Assembly (NCBI GenBank): GCA_020725115.1
Contig: DYFR01000002.1
Span: 1-45,770, forward strand
DNA length: 45,770 nucleotides
Direction: 5' to 3'
Origin: Thiohalomonas denitrificans
GTDB lineage: Bacteria; Pseudomonadota; Gammaproteobacteria; Thiohalomonadales; Thiohalomonadaceae
In this document: positions 23,900 through 33,166 of the stretch, piece by piece
Layout: every line of letters starts with the position of its first letter
Numbering within the stretch: the stretch's first letter is position 1
Position numbers and translations under genes: made by a program
Notes under the pieces: generated by a model
Database searches by the model: none
Told to the model about the DNA's origin: nothing
The model's input: only the letters and a program-made list of their open reading frames with translations

Positions 23900-25288
23900 A
23901 TGGCCCGTCTGCTCATCAGTGCCGCGCACAAGTCCTCCGGGAAGACCACCATCACCCTGGGGCTGTGCGCGGCTCTGCGCCGATGCGGCCTTGCCGTGCA
24001 GCCGTTCAAGAAGGGGCCGGACTATATCGACCCGATGTGGCTGAGTCGCGCCGCGGCAAGGCCCTGCCACAATCTGGATTTTCAGACCCAGCACGAAGCG
24101 GAGATTCACGCCACCTTCAACCGTTACCCGGCCGATGTGCGCATCATCGAAGGCAACATGGGGCTGTTCGACAGTATCGACGTAGAGGGTGAGCACAGTA
24201 ACGCCGCCCTCGCCGTCCTGCTGCAGACCCCGGTGATCCTGGTGGTCAACGTGCTGGGCATGACCCGCAGCGTCGTTCCCATCATCCTTGGCTACCAGCA
24301 CTTCGATCCGGACATCCGCATCGCCGGCGTGATCCTCAACAGCGTGGCCGGCAAACGCCATGAGGAGCGCCTGCGCGAGGTGTTCGCTCGCTATATCGAT
24401 ATCCCCCTGCTCGGCTGTATCCATCGCGATCCTGAACTGGCCATTTCAGAGCGTCATCTCGGTCTGGTGCCCAGCAACGAGGCGGTGGAGGTCGATGCCA
24501 AGCTGGATTACATTGCCGCCGCCATCGAGCGCCAGGTGGATATGGCACAGCTGATGGACATCGCCCGTAGTGCGCCGCCCCTGGCCGCAGAGTCATCCGA
24601 AGGGAAAGCCCCCCGCCCTGAGGGCGGGGGGATGACGGTACGCATCGGCATCGCCCGCGACGCGGCCTTTGGTTTCTATTACCCCGGCGATCTGGAGCAA
24701 TTGCAACAGGCAGGAGCCGAACTGGTTCCGTTTGACACCCTGCACGACCGGCAGCTGCCCGCCGTCGACGGACTGTTCATCGGCGGCGGTTTTCCGGAGG
24801 CCCATATGGCGACGCTGGAGGCCAACACCGGCCTGCGCCATGCCATCCACGCCGCCATCGAGGCCGGTCTGCCGGCCTATGCCGAGTGTGGCGGTCTGAT
24901 GTACCTGGCACGAGCCATCCGCTGGGGTGAACAGCGCTGCGAGATGGTGGGCATCATCCCTGGTGAGGTCGTCATGTACGAGAAGCCCCAGGGCAGGGGC
25001 TATGTGCGGCTGCGCGAAACCAGTCACCATCCCTGGCCCGGCGCATCTGCACCAGCAGAGTTTTACGCCCACGAATTTCATTATTCCATGTTGGAAAACC
25101 TGGCACCCGGACTCACCTATGCTTATGACATGGTGCGCGGTACCGGCATCGATGGCCGTCATGACGGCATCGTGTACCGCAACCTGGTAGCCAATTATGT
25201 CCACCTGCGTGACGTCGAGGACTATCACTGGGCGCGGCGCTTTGTGGATTTTGTGCGGCAATGCGGCGTCCATTCCGGCGCAGCCTGA
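23900..25288 (+). CDS. dsrN: DsrN, cobyrinic acid a,c-diamide synthase-like siroheme amidase
   Basis: 462 residues, CobB/CbiA type: N-terminal P-loop SAAHKSSGKTT (about 8-18) with KKGPDYIDPMWL, and a C-terminal class I glutamine amidotransferase domain with the nucleophile in YAECGGLMYL. In sulfur oxidisers DsrN amidates siroheme for DsrAB. No other cobalamin genes are present, which supports DsrN over CobB. The start at 23900 gives the typical MARLLISA N-terminus; the open frame upstream overlaps the preceding gene and is not coding. An in-frame palindrome sits in the linker between the domains. Confidence 0.92.
   Translation: MARLLISAAHKSSGKTTITLGLCAALRRCGLAVQPFKKGPDYIDPMWLSRAAARPCHNLDFQTQHEAEIHATFNRYPADVRIIEGNMGLFDSIDVEGEHSNAALAVLLQTPVILVVNVLGMTRSVVPIILGYQHFDPDIRIAGVILNSVAGKRHEERLREVFARYIDIPLLGCIHRDPELAISERHLGLVPSNEAVEVDAKLDYIAAAIERQVDMAQLMDIARSAPPLAAESSEGKAPRPEGGGMTVRIGIARDAAFGFYYPGDLEQLQQAGAELVPFDTLHDRQLPAVDGLFIGGGFPEAHMATLEANTGLRHAIHAAIEAGLPAYAECGGLMYLARAIRWGEQRCEMVGIIPGEVVMYEKPQGRGYVRLRETSHHPWPGASAPAEFYAHEFHYSMLENLAPGLTYAYDMVRGTGIDGRHDGIVYRNLVANYVHLRDVEDYHWARRFVDFVRQCGVHSGAA
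24592..24636. repeat. Palindromic element inside the dsrN interdomain linker
   Basis: CCCCCCGCCCT (24609-24619) and AGGGCGGGGGG (24621-24631) form a perfect 11-bp stem around one base. Outer flanks GTCATCC (24592-24598) and GGATGAC (24630-24636) are also inverted copies, sharing the two G bases. The whole element is 45 bp, exactly 15 codons, and codes for a Ser/Glu/Gly/Pro-rich linker (SSEGKAPRPEGGG). It resembles a REP-like element that inserted in frame. Confidence 0.6.
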
Positions 25289-25354
25289 CCGCGTTTCAAC
25301 CCGGATTCATGTCATATCCGGGTTTCACCTCAACAGAAGACAAAGGTCCGCATT

Positions 25355-25723
25355 ATGATTACAGTGACTCCGGAAGCCGCCAAGCAGATTCAAATGGCCG
25401 CCTCACAGGGCGGCATGGAAGGTCTGGCCCTGCGCCTGGCCGCCCGTCCCAGTGCCCAGGGTGGTCTGGAATACGGCATGGGCTTCGACGACGCGCATGA
25501 CGATGACCTGTCCTTTACCTGCGAAGGACTCAATGTCGTGTTTGAACCCCAGTACGGCCCACTGCTGACCGGCACCACCATCGATTACGTCGAACTGGAG
25601 CCGGGACAGTTCCACTTCATCTTCATGAATCCGAATGATACCGGCGGTGGTGGCTGCGGCAGTGGCGGTGGCGGTGGCGGCTGCAGCTCGGGAGGCTGCG
25701 GTTCCGGCGGCGGCTGCGCCTAG
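25355..25723 (+). CDS. dsrR: DsrR, A-type scaffold-like protein with Gly/Cys-rich tail
   Basis: 122 residues. The first about 95 follow the IscA/SufA fold (MITVTPEAAKQI, LRLAARPSAQGGLEYGMGFDD, FIFMNPND). The first canonical cluster Cys (SGCSG in IscA) is missing: here SAQGG. In place of the ending CGCGSSF there is a tail of Gly, Ser and five Cys residues. Allochromatium DsrR lacks cluster cysteines and acts after transcription on dsr expression, so identity is supported by position after dsrN. The Cys-rich tail is unusual and its function is unknown. Confidence 0.85.
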   Translation: MITVTPEAAKQIQMAASQGGMEGLALRLAARPSAQGGLEYGMGFDDAHDDDLSFTCEGLNVVFEPQYGPLLTGTTIDYVELEPGQFHFIFMNPNDTGGGGCGSGGGGGGCSSGGCGSGGGCA

Positions 25724-25727
25724 CACG

Positions 25728-25764
25728 CATGGTTACAGGGGCCACCCCGGCCCCTGTAACCATG
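25728..25764 (+). terminator. Perfect 16-bp stem after dsrR
   Basis: CATGGTTACAGGGGCC (25728-25743) and GGCCCCTGTAACCATG (25749-25764) pair fully around an ACCCC loop, 4 bp after the dsrR stop. No T-run follows. It is a likely transcript end or 3' protector between dsrR and the kinase gene 100 bp downstream. Confidence 0.7.
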
Positions 25765-25863
25765 TAGCTCCCGGCAGGATTCACTTGCCAGTTTCATGGC
25801 CGGGGCCCAGTTGGTGTAATATGTCGCGTCTATGGCCTGATAAACCGGAATAGCGCCATCCCT

Positions 25864-27516
25864 ATGCGCAAAGCTGAAGATATCCAGGACGCCGAACCCC
25901 TGCAAGGACTTGCAACCTGGATGCTGCCGCCCGCCCCTGACTGGCGGAGAAAGCTGGCCGCCTTCCGCCGTCATCATTTGCTGCCCGGTATCCTTGGTCT
26001 GCTCATCAGCTTCATCCTGCTGGCCCTCACCAGCTATCTGGCCTGGCACCAGCAAGCCTATTCCACCTGGCTGTTCGCCGTTCAGTTGACCGCTGTGGTA
26101 TCCACCATCAGTTTTGGCATCCTGTTGCTGTGGTCGATACACCGCCAGCTGGTCGAGCCCTTTACCCAGCTGCGCGACTGGGCAACACGGGTACGCAATG
26201 GCAACGTAGCGGCACGTCTACCGCAGGATGATGGTGGAGAATTCGGCGAGCTGGCGGGCGATCTGAACAATCTGGGTGGTTCGCTGCAATCACTGTCGCA
26301 AAACCTGGAGGCCGAGGTTCGCCGCCAGACCGAGCACATCGCGCAGAAAACCCACTCGCTGCAGGTACTGTACGACGTCGCCGCCAGTCTCAATGCATCG
26401 CGCGATCTCAAGGATCTGCTCACCCGCTTCCTTTACACCATGCGCGACATCGTCAATGCCAAGGCCGGCACCGTACGTCTGCTCATCGACGATGATCAGA
26501 TGGAACTGGTGGCCAGCATCGGCCTCGACGACGAGGTAGTGGCGCACGAACGCATCGTACCGGTCAAACGCTGCCTGTGCGGCAATGCAGTGGATGAAGG
26601 CGAAGTGCTGTTCCAGCAGGATCTGCTGCCCTGCCAGCAGTTCGTCGGACGCCCTCTGCTGACACACAGCAATCTGGGCATGATCGCCGTGCCGCTGCAG
26701 TACCGCGGCAAGAACCTGGGCGTATACAACCTGTTCATCGACAAGTCCGAGTTCGAGGCGCGCGACGAGGTCAAGGCGCTGTTCACCAGCATCGGCCGCC
26801 ACCTGGGCATGGCCATCGAAAAGGCCCGCCTCGACTCAGAATCCAAGCGCCTGTCCATCATGCAGGAGCGCAACACCCTGGCGCACGAACTGCACGACTC
26901 GCTGGCCCAGACCCTGGCCTCGCTGCGCTTTCAGGTGAGCATGCTGCCCTCCACCCTGAACGACGAAGGCACCGCCGCCGCCAGCCGCGAGATCGAACAG
27001 ATCAAGAACGGCCTGGACGAGGCCTACACCGAACTGCGCGAACTGCTGGCGCATTTCCGTGCCCCCATCGACGCCCGTGGCCTGCTGCCGGCCATTGAGG
27101 ACATGGTGAGCCAGTTCCGCAAACAGACTGCCATCCACACCTTCCTGCAGAAGGAGTGGGACTCCACCCGCCTGCCGGCCAATCTGGAGATGCAGGTGCT
27201 GCGCATCGTGCAGGAATCCCTGGCCAACATCCGCAAGCATGCCCAGGCACAGAACGTGCGCATCATGCTGCGCTGCAACGCCGAAGGTCAGTATCGTGTT
27301 CTCATTGAGGACGACGGCGTCGGCATGCGCGAGCCGGCCTTCTCCGGCCACCCCGGCGAACATATCGGGCTCTCCATCATGCAGGAACGCGCGCGCTATC
27401 TGGGCGGGGAACTGCGTATCGAGAGTGAGGAAGGCGAAGGCACCCGTGTGCTGCTCACCTTCCGTTACCCCGATCCGAAACAAAACAAAGAACAACAACG
27501 ATTTGCCCTGATATAA
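25864..27516 (+). CDS. NarX/NarQ-type sensor histidine kinase without a large periplasmic domain
   Basis: 550 residues. Membrane helices at about 39-61 and 69-92 are joined by only about 8 residues, so no periplasmic nitrate-binding domain exists. HAMP follows (93-145), then a coiled coil, a GAF-like domain (165-320) with Cys237, Cys239 and Cys257 (CLCGNAV and LLPCQQF), a HisKA_3 dimerisation helix with the phospho-acceptor His344 (ELHDSLAQTL), and an HATPase with a DDGVGM motif. The cysteines recall the Cys box of NarX and could sense redox or cluster state. It is followed 5 bp later by its response regulator. Confidence 0.92.
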   Translation: MRKAEDIQDAEPLQGLATWMLPPAPDWRRKLAAFRRHHLLPGILGLLISFILLALTSYLAWHQQAYSTWLFAVQLTAVVSTISFGILLLWSIHRQLVEPFTQLRDWATRVRNGNVAARLPQDDGGEFGELAGDLNNLGGSLQSLSQNLEAEVRRQTEHIAQKTHSLQVLYDVAASLNASRDLKDLLTRFLYTMRDIVNAKAGTVRLLIDDDQMELVASIGLDDEVVAHERIVPVKRCLCGNAVDEGEVLFQQDLLPCQQFVGRPLLTHSNLGMIAVPLQYRGKNLGVYNLFIDKSEFEARDEVKALFTSIGRHLGMAIEKARLDSESKRLSIMQERNTLAHELHDSLAQTLASLRFQVSMLPSTLNDEGTAAASREIEQIKNGLDEAYTELRELLAHFRAPIDARGLLPAIEDMVSQFRKQTAIHTFLQKEWDSTRLPANLEMQVLRIVQESLANIRKHAQAQNVRIMLRCNAEGQYRVLIEDDGVGMREPAFSGHPGEHIGLSIMQERARYLGGELRIESEEGEGTRVLLTFRYPDPKQNKEQQRFALI

Positions 27517-27521
27517 CCACC

Positions 27522-28175
27522 ATGCGCGTATTGCTCGTAGACGATCACACCCTGTTCCGCAGCGGCCTCGAAACCCTGCTGGAGCGTCACAATATTGAAG
27601 TGGTTGCCGCTACCGGTGACGGCCGTGACGGCATGCGTCTGGCCCTGGAAATCCAGCCTGATATTGTCCTGCTTGATATGCGCATGCCCGAGATGAACGG
27701 CCTGGAGGTACTGCGTGCCCTGCGCAACTCCGGCATGAAAACCCCCATTGTGATGCTGACCACCAGCAACGAGGAACGCGACCTGGTGGAGTGCCTGCGT
27801 AACGGCGCCCAGGGCTATCTGCTCAAGGACATGGAGCCGGGTGAACTGGTCAATGCCTTGCGCGATATCCAGTCCGGCCGTACCGTGGTGGCACCGGAGC
27901 TGACCGGTGTACTGGCACGTGTGGTACAGGGTGACAGCGCCGAGCCGGAGCGGCAGGAGAGCCCGTTCTCCGAACTGACACCGCGCGAACTGGAAATCCT
28001 CTGCCTGCTGGCCGAGGGACAGAGCAACAAGGTGATCGCGCGCAATCTGGGCATTTCCGACGGCACCGTCAAACTGCACGTCAAGGCGGTGTTGCGCAAA
28101 CTCAATGTCCATTCCCGTGTCGAGGCGGCGGTAATGGCGGTGGAGCAGAATCTGTGTCAAAAGGAAATCGGATGA
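27522..28175 (+). CDS. NarL/FixJ-family response regulator
   Basis: 217 residues. The receiver domain has Asp7/Asp8, the phospho-acceptor Asp52 (VLLDMRMPEMNG), Thr at VMLTTSN and Lys at YLLKD. A LuxR-type helix-turn-helix domain occupies about 150-210 (LTPRELEILCLLAEGQSNKVIARNLGISDGTVKLHV). It is the partner of the adjacent kinase. The target genes are unknown; the nearby dsr operon and the inverted repeats upstream of dsrA are obvious candidates. Its stop overlaps the start of the next gene (ATGA). Confidence 0.94.
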   Translation: MRVLLVDDHTLFRSGLETLLERHNIEVVAATGDGRDGMRLALEIQPDIVLLDMRMPEMNGLEVLRALRNSGMKTPIVMLTTSNEERDLVECLRNGAQGYLLKDMEPGELVNALRDIQSGRTVVAPELTGVLARVVQGDSAEPERQESPFSELTPRELEILCLLAEGQSNKVIARNLGISDGTVKLHVKAVLRKLNVHSRVEAAVMAVEQNLCQKEIG

Positions 28176-28951
28176 ACATCGCCAGACTGCTTGTATTGAT
28201 GCTGTGCGGCATGCCGACACTGCCGCTGCTGGCAGCGGAAACCTGGTACGAGGTCGAGGTCATCGTTGTGGCCCAGCGCAACCCCGATGCCGGTAGCGAA
28301 ACATGGCCGGCGAAGTCTCTCCCCGCCACACCGGATGCAGCCCAGGCCATTCCTGTGCCAGGGCAACCGTCGATTTCGCCTGACGCCAGGCTCGATGTGC
28401 TGCCGCCAGAAAACTTCCGCCTGCAGGCCGAGGCACTGCGCATCGCAAAAGACAGCAACCATGAACTGCTGCTGCACACCGGCTGGCGCCAGGCCGGCCT
28501 GACACGCGAGCAGTCGATACCTTTGCGTATTCATGCGCCCAGTGACGACGGCAGCAGCATCAATGCAGATCCTGGCAGGGAGGCTGATACCGTGCTGAAC
28601 GCAGCCCCGTCAACGCGGCTGGATGGCACCCTGCGCCTGATCCTTGCCCGTTATCTGCATCTGGAGGCGGATCTGAATTACTTTGCTGCAGAGGAGATGC
28701 CGCAAGGGCAAGGATTCTTCTCGTTATTCGCGTCGGAGCAAACGGAGAAGCCGGTGTACCGCCTGAATGAAACACGCCGCATGCGCAGCCGTGAGCTGCA
28801 TTATCTTGATCACCCGATGTTCGGTGTCATCGCCCTGATCACGCCCTACGAATTGCCGGTGGCCGCTGCGCCGGCACCCAAGCCGGCCGCAGCACCGGCA
28901 GTACCGGCAGCACCCGCGACAGGGGCCACGGGGAGTATCAGGCGGAACTGA
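28172..28951 (+). CDS. CsiV-like peptidoglycan-binding periplasmic protein
   Basis: 259 residues, starting at the ATG that overlaps the regulator stop, with AAGGAAAT upstream. A signal peptide (LLVLMLCGMPTLPLLA-AE) leads to the WYEVEVIVVAQRN segment typical of the CsiV family, in which Shewanella members are needed for cytochrome expression under copper or oxygen change. The C-terminus is an Ala/Pro-rich tail. The family identification is from the N-terminal motif and the length, so moderately sure. Confidence 0.75.
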   Translation: MNIARLLVLMLCGMPTLPLLAAETWYEVEVIVVAQRNPDAGSETWPAKSLPATPDAAQAIPVPGQPSISPDARLDVLPPENFRLQAEALRIAKDSNHELLLHTGWRQAGLTREQSIPLRIHAPSDDGSSINADPGREADTVLNAAPSTRLDGTLRLILARYLHLEADLNYFAAEEMPQGQGFFSLFASEQTEKPVYRLNETRRMRSRELHYLDHPMFGVIALITPYELPVAAAPAPKPAAAPAVPAAPATGATGSIRRN

Positions 28952-29065
28952 TTCAAGATTCAAGATTCAAGATTCAAGATTCAACAAGAGGGTGCCCCGA
29001 ATCCTTCCAACTTTGAACTTTGAACTCCTGTTCAATTTTGAATCTTGAATCTTGAATCTTGAATT
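28951..29065. repeat. ATTCAAG heptamer array with inverted partner
   Basis: Four copies of ATTCAAG run from 28951 to 28978, followed by ATTCAAC. CTTGAAT units in the opposite orientation fill 29037-29065. The arms can pair over about 27 bp with no mismatch. The intervening bases contain further CTTTGAA and TTCAATTTTG motifs. The element exactly fills the gap between the convergent csiV-like and mtnP-like genes and may end transcription in both directions. Confidence 0.75.
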
Positions 29066-29071
29066 ATCCAA

Positions 29072-29830
<759 letters not shown>

Positions 29831-29839
29831 TCAAACCCA

Positions 29840-29912
29840 TTTGCCGCAGAGACGCAGAGGCGCGGAGCATATTGAATATGATTTCTCTGCGTCTCGGCGT
29901 CTCTGCGACAGG
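29840..29912. repeat. CGCAGAGAC-type inverted repeat, copy 1
   Basis: TTTGCCGCAGAGACGCAGAG on the left and TCTCTGCGTCTCGGCGTCTC on the right form a long imperfect stem around an AT-rich centre. It lies in the gap between the phosphoribosyltransferase and the phosphorylase genes. Related copies are at 39032-39089, 39904-39983 and 41381-41442. Confidence 0.75.
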
Positions 29913-29924
29913 GTTGTTATATGT

Positions 29925-30476
29925 TTACATGCCCTTGACGGCGTAGATGCCGGGCGCATTGCGCAGGTAATCCTTGTAATCCATGCCGTAGCCGAAGACG
30001 TAGCGATCCGGCACGGTGAGTCCGACGAAATCGGCCTGCATGCCGTGCTTGCGGTCATGCTCCTTTTCCACCAGCACGGCGCTGTAGACCTCCCGGGCGC
30101 CCTGTGCGCGCAACTCTTGCAGAATGGCCTTCAGCGTCACCCCTTCATCGAGGATATCGTCCACTACCAGCACGATGCGATCCTTGATCTCCGAGCGCGG
30201 CCGCACCAGCCAGCACAGTTCACCTCCGGTGGTCGCACCACGGTAGCGGGTGGCGTGGAGATAGTCGGTTTGCAGAGGAAAATCGAGATGAGTCATCAGT
30301 TGCCCCATCGGAATGATGCCGCCGGTCAGCACGCACAATACCAGTGGATTGCTGTCACGCAGGCGTGCGGTGATTTCCTGCCCCATGCGCGCAATGGCAG
30401 CCGCCACCTCGGCATTGCCATGCAGGCAATCCGCTTCACTGTAAACCTGCGCGGCCTGTTGTGGTGTGACTGACAT
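29925..30476 (-). CDS. Hypoxanthine(-guanine) phosphoribosyltransferase
   Basis: 183 residues from the ATG with GGGGAGGA upstream. It converts hypoxanthine with PRPP to IMP. The PRPP-binding motif VLVVDDILDEGVT is at about 103-115, and VLTGGIIPMGQL and the base-binding VFGYGMDYKDYLRN are present. Together with the next gene it forms a purine and methylthio-nucleoside salvage pair. The frame is open further upstream, but the extra region has no start site and overlaps mscS. Confidence 0.93.
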   Translation of the reverse strand: MSVTPQQAAQVYSEADCLHGNAEVAAAIARMGQEITARLRDSNPLVLCVLTGGIIPMGQLMTHLDFPLQTDYLHATRYRGATTGGELCWLVRPRSEIKDRIVLVVDDILDEGVTLKAILQELRAQGAREVYSAVLVEKEHDRKHGMQADFVGLTVPDRYVFGYGMDYKDYLRNAPGIYAVKGM

Positions 30477-30486
30477 GAATCCTCCC

Positions 30487-31602
30487 CTATTGTTTTCCGT
30501 TGCCCAGCGGCCCATGCAACTGCACGCCATCCGGGACATGCAGCGTCGAGGTGGGAAACGCAATTTCAGCACCGTGGCGGCCGATGATTTCAACCACCTT
30601 GAGCAGAACATCCTGCTTCACTTCATGATATCGCACCCAGTTGGTGGTCTTGGTGAAGGTGTAGACAAAGAAGTCCAGTGACGACGGGGCGAAGGCGTTG
30701 AAGTTGACGATCAATGTCTGTGTCGCATCGATATCCGGATGCTGCTCCAGCATGGCGCGCACATCTGCCGTGATCGCTGCCATCTTGTCGGCGTCATCGT
30801 AGCGGATACCGATGGTTTCATAAATACGGCGATGGCTCATGCGCGATGGATTTTCCACCGCAATGCTGGAGAAGGTGGCATTGGGCACATACAGTGGACG
30901 CTTGTCGAAGGTGCGAATCACCGTCAGGCGCCAGCCGATCTCCTCCACCGTGCCTTCGATATTTCGATCAGGTGAACGTACCCAGTCACCCACGGCAAAG
31001 GGACGATCCAGATAGATCATCAGACCACCGAAGAAATTGGCCAGCAGATCCTTGGCGGCAAAGCCGACGGCGATACCGCCGATACCGCCAAAGGCGAGAA
31101 TGCCGGAGATATTGAAACCCAGGGTTTGCAGGGCCATGAGGGCGGCGGTGATGGCCACCGACACCCGCAGCAACTTGCCCACGGCATCCACCGTAGTGGT
31201 ATCCACGCGGCGGCCTTCGGCCGCCGCGGTGGCGAGAATGTCCCGCTCCATGTTGCGGATGAAGCGAAACAGAAACCAGGCCAAGGCAACGATGACGCCC
31301 AGGCTGCGCAAGGGCTCGGCAGCATCGAACACCAGTACATCGGTGCGCTTGCCGAGGATATCGGCGGCAAAGGTGATGCCCACCACCCAGATCAGCAGCG
31401 CCAGCGGCTGGCGCATGGATTCAACGAAGATATGATCCCAATGACGGCTGCTGTTCAGCAGTGTCGCATGCAGCCGCTTCAGCAGACGCTTTTGAAAGAA
31501 GTCAAGCAACAGCGTGGCAAACACCACCACAAACACCTGGGATACGATGAACCAGGTGCCGTCACCTCCGCCCATACTCTGCCAAATCGTTTCGGGACTC
31601 AC
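30487..31602 (-). CDS. MscS-family mechanosensitive channel
   Basis: About 371 residues if it starts at the GTG at 31602, preceded by AGGAGG; an ATG at 31626 overlaps nagZ. Membrane helices lie near the N-terminus (about 18-38, 65-88, 95-115, 140-160), then the pore helix GGIGGIAVGFAAKDLLANFFGG and the MscS beta domain (IEGTVEEIGWRLTVIRTFDKRPLYVPN). A C-terminal alpha/beta region follows. The channel opens under membrane tension at low osmolarity. Confidence 0.9.
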   Translation of the reverse strand: MSPETIWQSMGGGDGTWFIVSQVFVVVFATLLLDFFQKRLLKRLHATLLNSSRHWDHIFVESMRQPLALLIWVVGITFAADILGKRTDVLVFDAAEPLRSLGVIVALAWFLFRFIRNMERDILATAAAEGRRVDTTTVDAVGKLLRVSVAITAALMALQTLGFNISGILAFGGIGGIAVGFAAKDLLANFFGGLMIYLDRPFAVGDWVRSPDRNIEGTVEEIGWRLTVIRTFDKRPLYVPNATFSSIAVENPSRMSHRRIYETIGIRYDDADKMAAITADVRAMLEQHPDIDATQTLIVNFNAFAPSSLDFFVYTFTKTTNWVRYHEVKQDVLLKVVEIIGRHGAEIAFPTSTLHVPDGVQLHGPLGNGKQ

Positions 31603-31615
31603 ACCACCTCCTGCA

Positions 31616-32662
31616 TCAGAAATCAAACTCCATGGTCGGATCCTGCGCCAGCCGCTCCACCGCCTGTACCGCCTGCTGCCAGTGCGGATCGCGATGCAGT
31701 GATTCCCAGGTCACCGGATGGCGGCCATGCATGCGCGCCAGCCGCGTGTGCAGCACGGGATCGTGACGCGGCTTGAAGCCGTCGAGCACCACTTCGGCGC
31801 CTGCACGATTGTTGCACACCAGCACCATATCACAGCCGGCATCCACCGCCGCCGCGGCACGTGCCGCGTAATCGCCGACACAGGCCGCGCCCTCCATGCT
31901 GAGGTCGTCGCTGAAGATGACGCCCTGGAAGCCGAGGCGGCGGCGCAGCACTTCGCCCAACCAGAAACGTGAAAAGCCCGCGGGCTGCGCATCCACCTGG
32001 GCATACACCACATGGGCCGGCATGATGCCGGCGAGGCCGTAACCGATCATGCGCTCGAACGGCACCAGATCTTCGGTGTGGATGTCCTCGTAGCGGCGGT
32101 TGTCCACCGGCAGGGCATGATGGGAATCCGCCTCTACCGCGCCATGACCGGGAAAATGCTTGCCGGTAGCCGCCATGCCGGCCTTGCGCATGCCCAGCAT
32201 GTAACTGTGGGCCAACTCGGTGACCACATCGGGCGTGGTGTGAAAGGCCCGATCACCGATCACCCGGCTGATGCCGCAATCCACATCCAGCACCGGTGCA
32301 AAACTGAAGTCGACGCCGACGGCGCGCAACTCGCTCGCCATCACCCAGCCTGCCGCCTCGGTCAAACGACGCGCGCGGCGCGGGTCGTGGCCATGGATAT
32401 CACCGAACACCCGCGCCGGCGGCAGAGCGGTGAAGCCCTGGCGAAAGCGCTGTACACGTCCTCCTTCATGATCCACTGCTACCAGCAGGCGCGGCTCGCG
32501 CAGACCGTGTACCTCGCGCAGCAAAGCGCTCAACTGCTCGGGCGACTCATAATTGCGCGTGAACAGAATCAGGCCGCCCACCAGCGGATGACGCAGCAAA
32601 TCACGCTCCTCCGGCAACAGTGTCGTGCCTTGCAGGTCCAGCATTACCGGGCCTAGCGACAT
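31616..32662 (-). CDS. nagZ: Beta-N-acetylhexosaminidase
   Basis: 348 residues, started at the ATG at 32662. Family GH3 cytosolic enzyme that removes GlcNAc from recycled muropeptides. The motif [19 protein letters not shown] carries the catalytic His, and [10 protein letters not shown] carries the Asp nucleophile. The length is typical of gammaproteobacterial NagZ. It is upstream of mscS with a 13-bp gap. Confidence 0.95.
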   Translation of the reverse strand: MSLGPVMLDLQGTTLLPEERDLLRHPLVGGLILFTRNYESPEQLSALLREVHGLREPRLLVAVDHEGGRVQRFRQGFTALPPARVFGDIHGHDPRRARRLTEAAGWVMASELRAVGVDFSFAPVLDVDCGISRVIGDRAFHTTPDVVTELAHSYMLGMRKAGMAATGKHFPGHGAVEADSHHALPVDNRRYEDIHTEDLVPFERMIGYGLAGIMPAHVVYAQVDAQPAGFSRFWLGEVLRRRLGFQGVIFSDDLSMEGAACVGDYAARAAAAVDAGCDMVLVCNNRAGAEVVLDGFKPRHDPVLHTRLARMHGRHPVTWESLHRDPHWQQAVQAVERLAQDPTMEFDF

Positions 32663-32725
32663 GGGATGAACTCCATTGGTTGAAAACAGACTGTGTGGCG
32701 GCACCCGACCGCCACACCAGGCGAG

Positions 32726-33166
32726 TTACAGTGGCAGATCCTTGACCACGTCGACCACGACGCGCGTATTGCCGTCCATCAGCACCACATCGGCACCGAC
32801 CTCGGCACGGACATAGCCCTTGGGCACGGGTGACAACTGGCGCTCCAGTTCCGGCGGCAGGGAGCGGGTTTGCAGCCCCGGCGGCAGCGTGCCGTTCCTC
32901 TCCACCTGCTTCTGCAGACCGGGCGGCAACTGCTCACGCTTGGCCAATCCCGGCGGCAGGCCGTTCTTGTGCGGCCTGTTGCCCGGCTGCCGGCGCGCCT
33001 CGTAATACTCGCGGATACGCTTGCGATCCTGCTCGTTGAAGGCCACCTCGACCCGCAGGTTCTCGTCCTGCACGACCACGCGGCCGGAGGTACGCACCGG
33101 CTCCAGCACACAGCCCGCCAGCGTCAGGGCCGCCACTGCGGCACCCACCACCCAAAACCTGTTCAT
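32726..33166 (-). CDS. Lipoprotein with LPPGL repeats
   Basis: 146 residues with a lipobox LAGC after a hydrophobic N-terminus, so a membrane-anchored periplasmic protein. A basic helix (EQDRKRIREYYEARR) is followed by three LPPGL repeats and one LPPEL, then a small beta segment (VVLMDGNTRVVVDVV). RcnB-like proteins have such a spread, but I am not sure of the family. The start overlaps the stop of the L,D-transpeptidase gene by 4 bp (ATGA), so the two envelope genes are coupled. Confidence 0.75.
   Translation of the reverse strand: MNRFWVVGAAVAALTLAGCVLEPVRTSGRVVVQDENLRVEVAFNEQDRKRIREYYEARRQPGNRPHKNGLPPGLAKREQLPPGLQKQVERNGTLPPGLQTRSLPPELERQLSPVPKGYVRAEVGADVVLMDGNTRVVVDVVKDLPL

Noticed and set aside
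23900..25288. Cobalamin synthesis CobB/CbiA as the identity of the amidase
   Set aside because: No other cobalamin gene is nearby, and the gene lies between dsr genes and is followed by dsrR, which fits DsrN.
25864..28175. Nitrate-responsive NarXL
   Set aside because: The kinase lacks the periplasmic nitrate-binding domain and no nitrate reductase genes are in the window.
28951..29065. ATTCAAG repeats considered as a CRISPR array for the Cas6-like protein
   Set aside because: The repeats are 7 bp, contiguous and inverted, with no spacers of uniform length.
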